DNA of 64,000 nt from Leptospira sp. B5-022 (GTDB lineage Bacteria; Spirochaetota; Leptospiria; Leptospirales; Leptospiraceae): NCBI RefSeq assembly GCF_000347035.1, contig NZ_ANIJ01000015.1, positions 62,001 to 126,000 of the forward strand, written 5' to 3'. Each line of letters begins with the position of its first letter. Within the stretch, counting starts at the first letter, position 1. The notes under the pieces were generated by a model that searched no databases, was not told where the DNA came from, and was given only the letters and a program-made list of their open reading frames with translations. Of this stretch, positions 46,129-55,697 are shown piece after piece. Position numbers and translations under genes: made by a program.

Positions 46129-47463
46129 ATGCGAAGACTAAAAAATAAGGTAAGAGCGGCAATTTTCTTCGGATGTATGATATTCTCACTAACTTCCGTC
46201 CATCCTAACGATCAAGTCATCTATATGAAAGACGGAAGAGTGATCACTGCGGAGATCGTTTCTCAAACCGCATTTAAAGTGGTAATCAAACTTCCAGACG
46301 GATCCACAAAAGAGATCTCAAAACAAGATATCAAAAGGGTTGCATTTAAAGAAGCCAAAACCCCGGAACCAAAAGACAAAACTCCTGTTGGACCTCCTAC
46401 ACCCGCTCCCGAAGAGGTTGTAAAACAACAGGAAGAAGAATCCAAAAAACAAGCCGTCTTAGATGAAAAAACGGAAAAAAGAAAAAAACAAATCGAAGAA
46501 GCAAAACGAAATCGTTTAGAAATATTTCTTGGCACTGGATCCGGAACCGTAAACTTCCAAGGCGCGAATTTTTACGACCAAGTGATAGCGGTTGGAAGTA
46601 GTATAGGCCAAGACAGCGGTAAATTCGAATATTCGTTAGAACCGAAACCCAAAAGCGGAAAGGCCGGTTCATTTGAAGTCAGATACTCTTGGAATCGATA
46701 TGTGGGGGAAATAGGCGCAAGTTCCGCTACATCCTCTGCGACCCAAAGTATTTTCGGATTAGACGGCCCAAGTGGCGGCACATACCCGAAATTTATCCAA
46801 GGAAATTATGATGTTTCCATGAAACATGTTTTCGGAAATTTCTCTTACTCGGTATACCCGCATCCTAAATACGATGTGCGCCCCGTTATCGGATACCACC
46901 AGTTCTGGTCAAAAACGGAGAACTTTAATTCGACGATCTTCGGAACGGGAACTGCTCCGGCATTTACGGAACAATATTTCGGGATCGTTCCTACTTCCGC
47001 CTCAGAAGTCCTAAAAGGATATTCCTTCGGAGTACAATACGACTTAAAAGTAGGTGGATTCGAGATCCGGACCGGTTTACATATTCTTAAATTGCAGGGT
47101 TTCGGGACCTACGATCGAAATATTTATGCTTACGCTCCATTATCATTCGATTCCCAATCTAACGGCATACAGACATACAATAAATGGATCGCAAATGGAG
47201 CCTTATTGGATATTAGATTGGTCTATCCTTGGAAATACGGGATCGGCTTTTGGTTCGGTTTGAATTCGATGAGCTGGACTTATACCATATCCGATTCCTC
47301 TCTATCGATCAAGAACGAAAACGTATCGGACAGTAACCCGGCCCAAGATGCTGTCCTAGGAAAACTACTTTTCGAATCTTTGATCGGCCCAGGCGCTCTC
47401 AAAGAAACAAAAGCCACAACGATCCAGATCGGCGCCACGTACTCGTACGACTTCAACAAATAA
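46129..47463 (+). CDS. Outer-membrane barrel protein, tandem paralogue 2
   Basis: 444 residues from the ATG at 46129 (start of MRRLKNKVRAAIFFGCMIF, a signal peptide); the frame opens earlier at a TTG at 46069, which would place 20 non-signal residues first. The shared N-terminal domain is VIYMKDGRVITAEIVSQTAF, then KVVIKLPDGSTKEISKQDIK. The linker is longer than in paralogue 1 and ends in a Lys/Glu coiled-coil-like run. The rest is a beta-barrel pattern (LEIFLGTGSGTVNF ... GATYSYDFNK). Gap to paralogue 1 is 142 bp. Confidence 0.78.
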   Translation: MRRLKNKVRAAIFFGCMIFSLTSVHPNDQVIYMKDGRVITAEIVSQTAFKVVIKLPDGSTKEISKQDIKRVAFKEAKTPEPKDKTPVGPPTPAPEEVVKQQEEESKKQAVLDEKTEKRKKQIEEAKRNRLEIFLGTGSGTVNFQGANFYDQVIAVGSSIGQDSGKFEYSLEPKPKSGKAGSFEVRYSWNRYVGEIGASSATSSATQSIFGLDGPSGGTYPKFIQGNYDVSMKHVFGNFSYSVYPHPKYDVRPVIGYHQFWSKTENFNSTIFGTGTAPAFTEQYFGIVPTSASEVLKGYSFGVQYDLKVGGFEIRTGLHILKLQGFGTYDRNIYAYAPLSFDSQSNGIQTYNKWIANGALLDIRLVYPWKYGIGFWFGLNSMSWTYTISDSSLSIKNENVSDSNPAQDAVLGKLLFESLIGPGALKETKATTIQIGATYSYDFNK

Positions 47464-47561
47464 GATACAAATTTTTTTCATCCTAGTCCGTTTTTAAATC
47501 GGAAAACAAATATTAAGAACTCGAATATTATACCGGGAAATCGCGTCTAATTTCTCTGAAT

Positions 47562-48914
47562 ATGTTCTATCCGAAACGAATTTTCGTTTTAAGCCTATTT
47601 GTTCTCTTCCCTTTAAATATGTTCGCCGAAATCCAATACGTTTACATGAAAGACGGAAGGATACTTAAAGGAGAAGTTCTTCACCAAAGTGCCTTCAAGA
47701 TCAGATTTAAAAGTACCGAAGGAAAAGAAGAAGAAATACTGAAATCCGCAATCCGTAGAATTACATTCAAAAATCCTGATATAAAAGAACCGACTAGACA
47801 AGAAAAGATCGAAAAAACTGATCCTGTACTCGAAACAAAATTAAAGGCAGAAGAAGAGGAAAGGCGAAAGAAATTAGAGGAGGAAAATCTCAAACAAAAG
47901 GAAGAATTAAAGATCGCTCAAAAAGATAACCCTTCTACACTTTCGAATCGTCATACTTTCGAAATTTCGGGAGGAATAGGGAGAAGCAGTTATGAAAGCC
48001 AGGTCGCCAATTTCCATAGAGGAGTGGAACAATATGCCACCCTCTTAGGTAATCGAGGAGGATTTTTCTATAATTCTCCGGATCGAAAAGATTCGGACGC
48101 AAAAACTATTAATCTAAGGTATACTTGGAAACGTATTATTGGAGAGTTTGGCGGGTCCCATTTAAACTCTTTGGAATCGGTAAATAATTTCGGGAATATC
48201 GTATATCCGGATCTTTCGGGGGTAACGGTCTCACAGGCCGCATTTAGTCCTGGTGTTCCCCATCATCAAATCAGCTATAAGCAGGTATACGCTCAAATTT
48301 CCTATAACGTATTTTCTAAAGCAGGATTCGAAGTCCGGCCTATATTAGGTTACCATAAAGTTTGGCAGAAGGGAAAAGACGATTCTACTTACGAAATCTC
48401 TCCCAAAGATCCTGCAAATACGAATACTATAGATTGGGTCATCAAGTATGGGACAGGTTTCAGTGATTATTTAAGCGGTCCTTCTTTCGGAGCGACGATA
48501 GAATACAAATGGAAGGAGAAATGGGAGACAAGGTGGGAATTCCAAAAACAATTCCTTCATGGAAATTCCGTCTATACACGAGACCAAATTGCCTTCCTTG
48601 CCGGTAGCTTTTTCGAAAACAGAGCCGCCTTGAACAACCAATGGAGGGTGGATTCTCAATCGATTTCAGGAAAGTTAATCTACCATTGGAGAGATTCGGT
48701 CTTCTTCTGGACAGGATTCCAATATTCCAAACTCTCTTATAAGATGGAACACTTCGGAGGGGATCTAGATTTAAACGGGAGTCCTATAAACGCCTATGTA
48801 AGTTTAGAATTGATCCAATCGTTAACCCAGGGCCTTGCAGGAAATTCCACCGCAAAGGCAATCTATGTGGGAGCGGGATATTCTCTCGACTTCTCTAAAA
48901 AACAAACTCAATGA
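47562..48914 (+). CDS. Outer-membrane barrel protein, tandem paralogue 3
   Basis: 450 residues. Signal peptide about 1-21 (FVLSLFVLFPLNMFAE). The shared domain reads QYVYMKDGRILKGEVLHQSA, then FKIRFKSTEGKEEEILKSAI, followed by a charged coiled-coil linker (about 75-125), then a beta-rich barrel: FEISGGIGRSSY, GFEVRPILGYHKVWQ, and the end AIYVGAGYSLDFSKKQTQ. The strand endings (GYSLDFSKK, ATYSYDFNK, GVSKTLNFG) are conserved among the three. Its 3' end overlaps the convergent thiF/moeB gene by 7 bases. Confidence 0.78.
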   Translation: MFYPKRIFVLSLFVLFPLNMFAEIQYVYMKDGRILKGEVLHQSAFKIRFKSTEGKEEEILKSAIRRITFKNPDIKEPTRQEKIEKTDPVLETKLKAEEEERRKKLEEENLKQKEELKIAQKDNPSTLSNRHTFEISGGIGRSSYESQVANFHRGVEQYATLLGNRGGFFYNSPDRKDSDAKTINLRYTWKRIIGEFGGSHLNSLESVNNFGNIVYPDLSGVTVSQAAFSPGVPHHQISYKQVYAQISYNVFSKAGFEVRPILGYHKVWQKGKDDSTYEISPKDPANTNTIDWVIKYGTGFSDYLSGPSFGATIEYKWKEKWETRWEFQKQFLHGNSVYTRDQIAFLAGSFFENRAALNNQWRVDSQSISGKLIYHWRDSVFFWTGFQYSKLSYKMEHFGGDLDLNGSPINAYVSLELIQSLTQGLAGNSTAKAIYVGAGYSLDFSKKQTQ

Positions 48915-49669
48915 AGTAAACCGCAAACAATACAATCTTTACGTCTGAAAGTGGAGATAGTCCTGAACTCCATTGATCTGGAATCTACCTGTAAAATCCT
49001 GCCGAATAAACCCGATTCTCTCTCGAAATCACTTAATAATAATTGAATACATTCCGTGGCCTGAATCGTGCCGATCATCCCTGCCATACTGCCTATTACT
49101 CCGGCATCCGCACAAGAAGGCACATGTTCCGGAGGCGGAGGATCCTCATACACACATCTAAAACAAGCATCCTTACCTGGACGGACTCCCATCACCATTC
49201 CATCAAAACGAAGTACACCCGCAGTGATAAAAGGGATCTTCTCTCGAACACATGTATCGTTCGTTAAAAACTTGGTATCGAAATTATCGGAACCTTCCAA
49301 GACCAAATCCGATCCGCTCAGCAGGTCCTTCGCATTCTCTACGTTAAGTCTTGCTTGTATACCTTCTACCCTTATATAAGGATTTAAAGATCTAAGATTT
49401 TCGGAAGAAGCTTCCGATTTGGATCTTCCTATATCAGAATGTTTGAATATGATTTGCCTTTGTAGATTGGTGGTCTCAACGATATCGGAGTCTATGATCC
49501 TGATATTTCCGACTCCAGCGGCCCCTAAATATAACAAAGCCGGAGATCCAAGACCCCCGGCTCCAATTACCGTAACAACGGATTTTTTGAGTTTTTCCTG
49601 ACCGCTACGTTTAACTTCGTTTAAAAGAATATTCCGAGAATAACGACTCAGTTCCTCCGGACTCAACAC
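48908..49669 (-). CDS. E1-like adenylyltransferase (ThiF/MoeB family)
   Basis: 253 residues. It adenylates the C-terminal Gly of a ubiquitin-like sulfur carrier (ThiS or MoaD). GAGGLGSP at 36-43 is the ATP site, RQIIF is the Arg-finger region, and a structural zinc is bound by Cys169-x2-Cys172 and Cys246-x2-Cys249. Cys186 (VPSCADAGV) fits the catalytic or thiol-transfer position. Thiamine- and molybdenum-cofactor versions are hard to separate by sequence; no thi or moa genes are adjacent. It lies 12 bases after the HEAT protein gene on the same strand, forming a probable two-gene operon. Confidence 0.88.
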   Translation of the reverse strand: MLSPEELSRYSRNILLNEVKRSGQEKLKKSVVTVIGAGGLGSPALLYLGAAGVGNIRIIDSDIVETTNLQRQIIFKHSDIGRSKSEASSENLRSLNPYIRVEGIQARLNVENAKDLLSGSDLVLEGSDNFDTKFLTNDTCVREKIPFITAGVLRFDGMVMGVRPGKDACFRCVYEDPPPPEHVPSCADAGVIGSMAGMIGTIQATECIQLLLSDFERESGLFGRILQVDSRSMEFRTISTFRRKDCIVCGLLH

Positions 49670-49681
49670 CGAAAAAAAGGA

Positions 49682-50155
49682 TTAACCCTTTAACTTTTTA
49701 GTAAGAACGTTTAAGAAGTCGGAAACAAACTCGTCTGATCTGCGGTTTTTGTCCGCAAACTCAAGAGCTTCTTTCGCAGCGTCTTCCGCCTTCTCATTTT
49801 TGATCACGATGTTCAGGATAGAAACAAGAGCGGTGTAGACGATATCTCCATTGTCGGAGCTGATCACTTTGTTTTTTAAAGCGATTGTCGAATCACCGGC
49901 TTCTCCGATTTGGCCCAGAGCAATCCCCGCAGGAACAGCAACTTTAGGGTCGTTCGAACGGTTCAGAAGATTGATCAATTCCGGAACTGCGGACTTTTCT
50001 TTTTTATCTCCCAAATAAAGGGAAGCTTCGATTTTTTCCTGATCGGATCCGCTGGAGAGCGCCTTAATATGATCTTCCGTACTTTTTTCGGCAGAAACCG
50101 AAACAGTAAAAATAAGAGTGGCGAGTATTGCGAGCGAAATGACGCTTTTTTTCAT
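49682..50155 (-). CDS. Exported HEAT-repeat protein
   Basis: 157 residues. Signal peptide 1-22 (KKSVISLAILATLIFTVSVS). The mature part is helical with HEAT-repeat character: ASLYLGDKKEKSAVPELINL and AVPAGIALGQIGEAGD, suggesting two to three repeats that serve as a periplasmic binding scaffold. AGGAG 5 bases before the ATG. Followed by the E1-like gene. Partner unknown. Confidence 0.75.
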   Translation of the reverse strand: MKKSVISLAILATLIFTVSVSAEKSTEDHIKALSSGSDQEKIEASLYLGDKKEKSAVPELINLLNRSNDPKVAVPAGIALGQIGEAGDSTIALKNKVISSDNGDIVYTALVSILNIVIKNEKAEDAAKEALEFADKNRRSDEFVSDFLNVLTKKLKG

Positions 50156-50257
50156 GATCTCCTCCTGTAACGGAGGAATTTTCTCTTAAGAGCCAAGATC
50201 GTCAACCCAAATAAATGAATCGTAGGAATCGCTCGGCCATTTGATGATGGATTCGGA

Positions 50258-51418
50258 ATGCAGTTCAGTCTTCCCGAAATCCGTCCCAAAGAATGGATCC
50301 AAAGAATAAAAGAGGAATTTTTTCCACCACGAATCTTGGATAAGTATGTATTCTCCGAGTTCATTAAAATATTTATCGGGGCCCTAATCACTTTGGGATT
50401 TTTGGCCTTAATGTCCTCTTATAGCGATATCAAGGGAGACATGGCTTCTTCCAAAGGGGGAAAGATCCACGGTTGGCTTTTTATCCTTTTCCGACTCCCC
50501 CAGATGCTCATCCAGTACATCATGAACATCGCGATACTTTTCTCCGTTTCTTTCACTGTGGGGCAGTTCTCTGCAAACAAAGAATTGGTGGCGATGATGG
50601 CTGCAGGGATCTCATTCCGGAGGATTGTAGCCCCGATCGTAGCATTTAGTTGTGTACTTTGGTTTGCAGCATTCTTCTTAAAACAAACAGTTGTAGCTCC
50701 ATTAAACGCAAGAGCCAACGAAGAACACAAAATGTTAAAAGAAGGAGACCAAAACACGTTAGTCGGAGTGGTCTACCAAAAACATTTCAAAGGGCAAGAA
50801 GGATTTTATTATATTTATTATTACGATACTAAGGAAGAAGAGATCAAAGGCGGATTTAATTATATCTGTCTAACCAAGGAGCAGACTCCTGATTATCTTT
50901 TAGTAGCCCAAAGAGCAAAATTCGATTATCAAAAAGGAGTTTGGATCTTAAAAGGTGTAGAAGAAACCAAATTCGACGACGATTTACAAGTGGTCTCCGT
51001 ACAAAAGTTTACGGAAAAAGAATATACACTTCCGGAAAAGCCCGACTATTTCAAAAAACTTAAAGGTTCAGTAGAAGAGATGAACTTCTTCGAACTTTCG
51101 GAAGAAAAAGAAAATCGTATCCGCAAAGGTTTATCTTACGGAGATGTGGATATAGCCAAGCACACATTGTTTGCGGAACCTTTGCTGATCGTGGTGTTAA
51201 CTTTAGTAGGCTGTGCCAGCGGATTTTTTACCAAAAGAATGGCGATTGTCTCTTCTCTTGGAGTGAGTATCGGCGTAGCGCTTCTCTATATGGTCATGGA
51301 TCCTTCTTTCAAATCCTTGGGCGAAAACGAAGTAATCCCGATCTGGCTTGCGAGTTGGATCACTCCAATATTATTCCTATCAGGACTTTACGTAGTTTAC
51401 AAAAGGTTAAAAGTTTGA
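50258..51418 (+). CDS. LptF/LptG-type (YjgP/YjgQ) permease
   Basis: 386 residues. The inner-membrane permease of the lipopolysaccharide transport system. Layout: a short cytoplasmic N-terminus (about 30 residues longer than in E. coli), three membrane spans (about 38-140), a periplasmic beta-jellyroll domain (about 150-270), and three C-terminal spans (about 305-385). Motifs include LDKYVFSEFIKIFIGAL and VAMMAAGISFRRIVAPIVAF. It works with LptB and a second permease to extract LPS. The second permease and LptB are not adjacent here, so F versus G cannot be decided. Confidence 0.88.
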   Translation: MQFSLPEIRPKEWIQRIKEEFFPPRILDKYVFSEFIKIFIGALITLGFLALMSSYSDIKGDMASSKGGKIHGWLFILFRLPQMLIQYIMNIAILFSVSFTVGQFSANKELVAMMAAGISFRRIVAPIVAFSCVLWFAAFFLKQTVVAPLNARANEEHKMLKEGDQNTLVGVVYQKHFKGQEGFYYIYYYDTKEEEIKGGFNYICLTKEQTPDYLLVAQRAKFDYQKGVWILKGVEETKFDDDLQVVSVQKFTEKEYTLPEKPDYFKKLKGSVEEMNFFELSEEKENRIRKGLSYGDVDIAKHTLFAEPLLIVVLTLVGCASGFFTKRMAIVSSLGVSIGVALLYMVMDPSFKSLGENEVIPIWLASWITPILFLSGLYVVYKRLKV

Positions 51419-51539
51419 AAAATAGGCTGACAATCCCCAACTTCATCATACATATAAACTTTAGAAAACATTAACATAGATCAATCCCGCACCTAAAAAA
51501 TCTATTTTACTTAGGCCATTAGGCATAAACGATCCTTGT

Positions 51540-52271
51540 ATGAAAAAATCCGGAAAACATGATCCGAAAGATCCGGTCTTTGAAACCGTAAATCTCAGTA
51601 AAATTTACGATATGGGCCAAGTGAAGGTCCCCGCTTTGACCGATATCAACGTCCGATTTTTCAGATCCGAATTTTCGGTCCTACTGGGTCCCAGTGGGAG
51701 CGGTAAATCCACCTTGTTAAACATATTAGGCGGATTGGATTCTCCCAGCTCCGGAGATCTTCTTTTCAATAATCGACCTTTAGAAGCGGATCAAAACGAA
51801 GACCTCACCGAGTTCAGAAGAAAGTATGTGGGATTCGTATTCCAGTTTTATAATTTGATCCCAAGCCTTACGGCGGAAGAAAACGTAAAACTTGTTACTG
51901 ATATCTCCGACAATCCGATGTCTCCACTAGAAGCTTTAAAAATGGTCGGTTTGACAGATAGAAAAGATCATTTTCCTTCCCAACTTTCCGGAGGAGAGCA
52001 ACAAAGGGTCGCGATCGCAAGAGCCATAGTAAAAAGGCCCGAAATACTTCTTTGTGACGAACCGACAGGTGCATTGGACTTTAAAACAGGGAAAATCGTA
52101 TTGGATGCCATTTCCAAGATAAACAAAGAACTAGGTACGACTACCATTATAATAACGCACAATGTAAGCATCGCTTCCATTGCGGATAGAGTCGTTGAGA
52201 TGAGAGATGGTTGTATCGTCTCGGACAAAACCAATCTACATAAAACTTCTACGGAGAGTTTGCATTGGTAA
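51540..52271 (+). CDS. ABC transporter ATP-binding protein (MacB/LolD-like)
   Basis: 243 residues. Walker A GPSGSGKST, Q-loop FVFQFYNLIP, signature LSGGEQQRVAIARA, Walker B ILLCDEPTGALD, and H-loop TIIITHN, all in place. This is the FtsX/MacB/LolD-type ATPase subfamily. Its 3' end overlaps the permease start by 7 bases, and the two are followed by an adaptor gene, so the three form an export operon. Substrate unknown. Confidence 0.93.
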   Translation: MKKSGKHDPKDPVFETVNLSKIYDMGQVKVPALTDINVRFFRSEFSVLLGPSGSGKSTLLNILGGLDSPSSGDLLFNNRPLEADQNEDLTEFRRKYVGFVFQFYNLIPSLTAEENVKLVTDISDNPMSPLEALKMVGLTDRKDHFPSQLSGGEQQRVAIARAIVKRPEILLCDEPTGALDFKTGKIVLDAISKINKELGTTTIIITHNVSIASIADRVVEMRDGCIVSDKTNLHKTSTESLHW

Positions 52272-54607
52272 GGGTCTTAGATAAAAAAGCCTTTCGGGAA
52301 TTATTAGCTTGGAAGTCCCAAGCCCTGACAATCACATTAGTGATCGCTTCCGGGATTGCGGTATTCCTGACTTCTTTAAGCGCATACGATTCCCTTTTAA
52401 TCTCAAGGAACAATTTTTATGCGGAATATTCCCTTTCTCAGGGATTTGTTTCTCTTCATAAGGCGCCTGAATCCATAATTTTAGATATTTCTAAAATACC
52501 TGGGGTATCCTACGCAGAAGGTAGGATCATCAAAGATATTGTTTTGGATTTCGAATCGGAATCAATTCCAAGCGGAGGAAGAATAGTCACCTTAACGGAA
52601 GGTCTAAACCGTTTAGCGATATTACAAGGAAGATTGCCTAGGGAAAAAGACGAAACCGTTATCAGCGAGGCTTTCTCTATTGCGAATCGATTAGCCCCCG
52701 GTTCCAAACTCACGGCAGTTTTAGAAGGAAAGAAAAAAATACTGACTGTCTCCGGGATCGCACTTTCTCCGGAATATGTGTACGTTTTTCGTCCGGGAGG
52801 ATTTCTGCCGGATGATAAACATTACGGGATCCTGTGGATGAAAAAAGAAAGTGTGGAAGAGATCTTCGATATGAACGGAGCGGTAAACGATATAGTGTTT
52901 GATTTCGCTCCCAATGCCGAAAAAAACTCGGTGCTCAAAGAAATCGACCTCAAGCTGACCACATTCGGAGGATTAGGTTCTTACGATAGGGATAAACTAC
53001 CATCTCACTCCTTCCTAAGGGATGAATTCAAACAACTAAGAACGACAGCCTTCTCCATTCCGATGGTATTTTTGGGAGTAGCGGCCTTTCTTCTTCATAT
53101 AGTATCTTCCAGAATGATCTCCAAACAAAGGGAACAGATCGCCACACTAAAAGCGCTTGGATATGGAGATAGAAGTATCGCATTCCATTATTTGTTGATA
53201 ATATTATTTATTTGTATAATAGGTTCCTTTTTGGGAATAATATTCGGATATTATTTAGGGACTCAGATGGTAGATCTTTACGGAGACTATTACAGATTTC
53301 CGGATTTAAAATTCCTATTCGAGCCTAAATTAGCGATCCAAGCGGTATTGATCGGAATTATTTCCGGTATGGCCGGCTCCTTGTTATCGATCCGAAAAGC
53401 GACTTCTCTTCAACCTGCTCAAGCGATGAGGCCGCCTTCTCCCGAAAATTTCTCCAAAAGTTTTCTGGAAGATTATTGGAAGGACCTTCCGGTCGTATAT
53501 AGGATCGCAATAAGAAATCTGATTAGAAGGCCCGGGAGAACAATATTATTCGTTTTGGGAGTTTCTTCTTCAGTAATGATTATGGTCTTGGGTCTATTTT
53601 CTAGGGATACGATGAATTCGATCATAAAGATACAATTCGAAGATCTACAAAGAGACACCGTTACATTAAATTTTCAGAATGCGGTAGCTTCTGATTCGAT
53701 TTTGGAATTAGCAAAGATGGAAGGGATCTTGCTAGTAGAAGGATATAGATCGGTCCCGATCCGTATACGTTACGGAAATTCGAGCAAAGAGATCGCCTTG
53801 ACGGGAATGCCTGAAAATTCCTCTCTCAGAAGATTGATAGACGAAAAAGGGAAAAACATTCCTGTTCCGGAGGATGGGATCCTGCTAAATTCAGGTTTGG
53901 CGGAAAAATTCGGGATCCGGAAAGGAGACAAAATACGACTGGAAGTATTGGAAGGACAAAGGATCAAAACGGAAGTCGAAGTAACGGGCATTATAAACGA
54001 AATATTGGGACAAGGAGCCTATAAGGAAATCCGATCCTTAAACAGATTGTTAAGGGAAGGAGATCAGGTAAATATTGCCGCACTTTGGACTGACTCTTCT
54101 AAAGAAGAAAGCTTATTGAACGAATTAAAATCCTATCCGAAGATCTCCGGAGTATCCACGCGTAAGCGAACTCTGAAAATATTTTACGAATTAATGTCAA
54201 GAAGTATACTAACAACATCTCTGATTATAATGATTTTTGCATGTATCATTTCCGTAGGGGTAGTCTATAACACCGCTTTAATCTCACTTTCGGAGAGAGC
54301 TTTCGAGTTGGGTAGCCTTAGAATATTAGGTTTTACGAAAGCGGAAGTTTTTATAATATTAGCAGGAGAATTGACCATAGTCATTCTAACATCCCTTCCT
54401 TTAGGATGTTTGCTCGGATATTTTTCCGGATACGGGATCTTGAGCACAGTGGAAACGGAAGGATTTAAGATCCCGTTATTCATCGCTCCGAAAACGTACG
54501 TAATTTCCATCTTCACCGTACTAATTACCTCTTTATTTAGTTTCTGGATACTTTACGTTAAAATAAAATCTATGGACCTGATCTCCGTATTAAAGGTAAG
54601 AGAATAA
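52265..54607 (+). CDS. FtsX-like ABC permease (MacB/LolC group)
   Basis: 780 residues, TTG start inside the end of the ATPase gene. Two FtsX units: a first hydrophobic span at about 18-40, periplasmic MacB-PCD-like region (about 45-255), three spans at about 265-380, a second N-terminal span near 425-445, a second periplasmic region (about 450-650) and three final spans (about 655-775). The pattern LKALGYGDRSIAFHY and LGSLRILGFTKAEVF at the two coupling segments are typical. It moves lipids, lipoproteins or small molecules across or out of the inner membrane with the ATPase and the adaptor. Confidence 0.9.
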   Translation: MVRVLDKKAFRELLAWKSQALTITLVIASGIAVFLTSLSAYDSLLISRNNFYAEYSLSQGFVSLHKAPESIILDISKIPGVSYAEGRIIKDIVLDFESESIPSGGRIVTLTEGLNRLAILQGRLPREKDETVISEAFSIANRLAPGSKLTAVLEGKKKILTVSGIALSPEYVYVFRPGGFLPDDKHYGILWMKKESVEEIFDMNGAVNDIVFDFAPNAEKNSVLKEIDLKLTTFGGLGSYDRDKLPSHSFLRDEFKQLRTTAFSIPMVFLGVAAFLLHIVSSRMISKQREQIATLKALGYGDRSIAFHYLLIILFICIIGSFLGIIFGYYLGTQMVDLYGDYYRFPDLKFLFEPKLAIQAVLIGIISGMAGSLLSIRKATSLQPAQAMRPPSPENFSKSFLEDYWKDLPVVYRIAIRNLIRRPGRTILFVLGVSSSVMIMVLGLFSRDTMNSIIKIQFEDLQRDTVTLNFQNAVASDSILELAKMEGILLVEGYRSVPIRIRYGNSSKEIALTGMPENSSLRRLIDEKGKNIPVPEDGILLNSGLAEKFGIRKGDKIRLEVLEGQRIKTEVEVTGIINEILGQGAYKEIRSLNRLLREGDQVNIAALWTDSSKEESLLNELKSYPKISGVSTRKRTLKIFYELMSRSILTTSLIIMIFACIISVGVVYNTALISLSERAFELGSLRILGFTKAEVFIILAGELTIVILTSLPLGCLLGYFSGYGILSTVETEGFKIPLFIAPKTYVISIFTVLITSLFSFWILYVKIKSMDLISVLKVRE

Positions 54608-54610
54608 AAG

Positions 54611-55483
54611 ATGCAACTAAAGGAAACCTTATTAAACTTATATTCCAATAAGATCGCCCGGATCTCCGCTGTCGGCGTTTTGCTACTCCTGATAGGCTGG
54701 TGGATTTTCAGGCCCAAACCTTTGCAAGTAGATATAGGGAAGGTGGAAAAAGGAACTTACCGACAAATCGTAGAAGAAGAAGGGATCACTAGGGTAAAAG
54801 AAAAATTCACCCTCTTCTCCCCTGTAAACGGTGTACTACAAAGAATAGAAAAACACGTGGGAGAAAAAGTCGATAAAGGCGAAACAGTCGCAGTCGTACG
54901 CTGGGATTATGATAGAACGATAAAATCCCCGATCTCAGGGAGTATTTTATCCATCCAAAGAGAAAGTGAAGGACCAATCTCTATAGGAGCGCCTATCCTT
55001 GAAATAGGAAATACTTCTTCTCTTGAGATCGTATGCGATATTCTCACCCAAGATAGTACTCATATCCATCCCGGAAATCCCGTTCTAATAGAAGGATGGG
55101 GAGGAGAACCTTTTCAAGGGAAAGTCAGGCTAATAGAACCTGCTGCATTCACCAAAATTTCCTCCTTAGGCGTGGAAGAACAAAGAGTTAGGACCATTAT
55201 AGATATTACTCCCCCTCCTAAAATGGGAGATTCCTTTCGGGTACAAGCCAAAATTATCTCCTTTAGCAAAGATAACGTGCTGATCCTTCCGACTGCCGCT
55301 TTGTTTCGAGAAGGAGAAAACTGGGTGGTCTTTAAAGTGGTAAAAGGTAAGGCGCAGAAGACTAACGTGAAAATCGAAGCAAGAAGCGGAAAATTTTCCC
55401 TTCTGACGGAAGGTCTGCAAGAAGGAGACGAAGTGGTTTTGTATCCCACGGAAGAGATACGGAACGGAAAAAGGGTAAAATGA
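54611..55483 (+). CDS. HlyD/MacA-like membrane fusion protein
   Basis: 290 residues. An N-terminal anchor (about 18-38), then a lipoyl/barrel-sandwich hybrid split into two halves (FTLFSPVNGVLQRIEKHVGE then YDRTIKSPISGSILSIQRE) and a beta-barrel domain with LTEGLQEGDEVVLYP. The alpha-helical hairpin typical of MacA is missing; the two halves of the hybrid are joined by only a few residues (about 95-102). That suggests it does not reach a TolC-type channel. It starts 3 bases after the permease stop and completes the ATPase-permease-adaptor operon. Confidence 0.87.
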   Translation: MQLKETLLNLYSNKIARISAVGVLLLLIGWWIFRPKPLQVDIGKVEKGTYRQIVEEEGITRVKEKFTLFSPVNGVLQRIEKHVGEKVDKGETVAVVRWDYDRTIKSPISGSILSIQRESEGPISIGAPILEIGNTSSLEIVCDILTQDSTHIHPGNPVLIEGWGGEPFQGKVRLIEPAAFTKISSLGVEEQRVRTIIDITPPPKMGDSFRVQAKIISFSKDNVLILPTAALFREGENWVVFKVVKGKAQKTNVKIEARSGKFSLLTEGLQEGDEVVLYPTEEIRNGKRVK

Positions 55484-55697
55484 CCCAATAGAAACTATTC
55501 GGATTTTTTTCCTAAAAAACTGAATTTTTGGAAAAAAAATTCATTGGTTCTCTAAAGTTTGTCCGATACTTAGTACAGATATGCCTAGGGAGTAACCGCT
55601 TAGATGCGACATAAACTCTTTGGAAAATGAAGGATCGGGTTTATCTACCGATTTTTCCAAAGGTTCGCCGGATTACACCGAAAGGAGGGTAAAGAAC

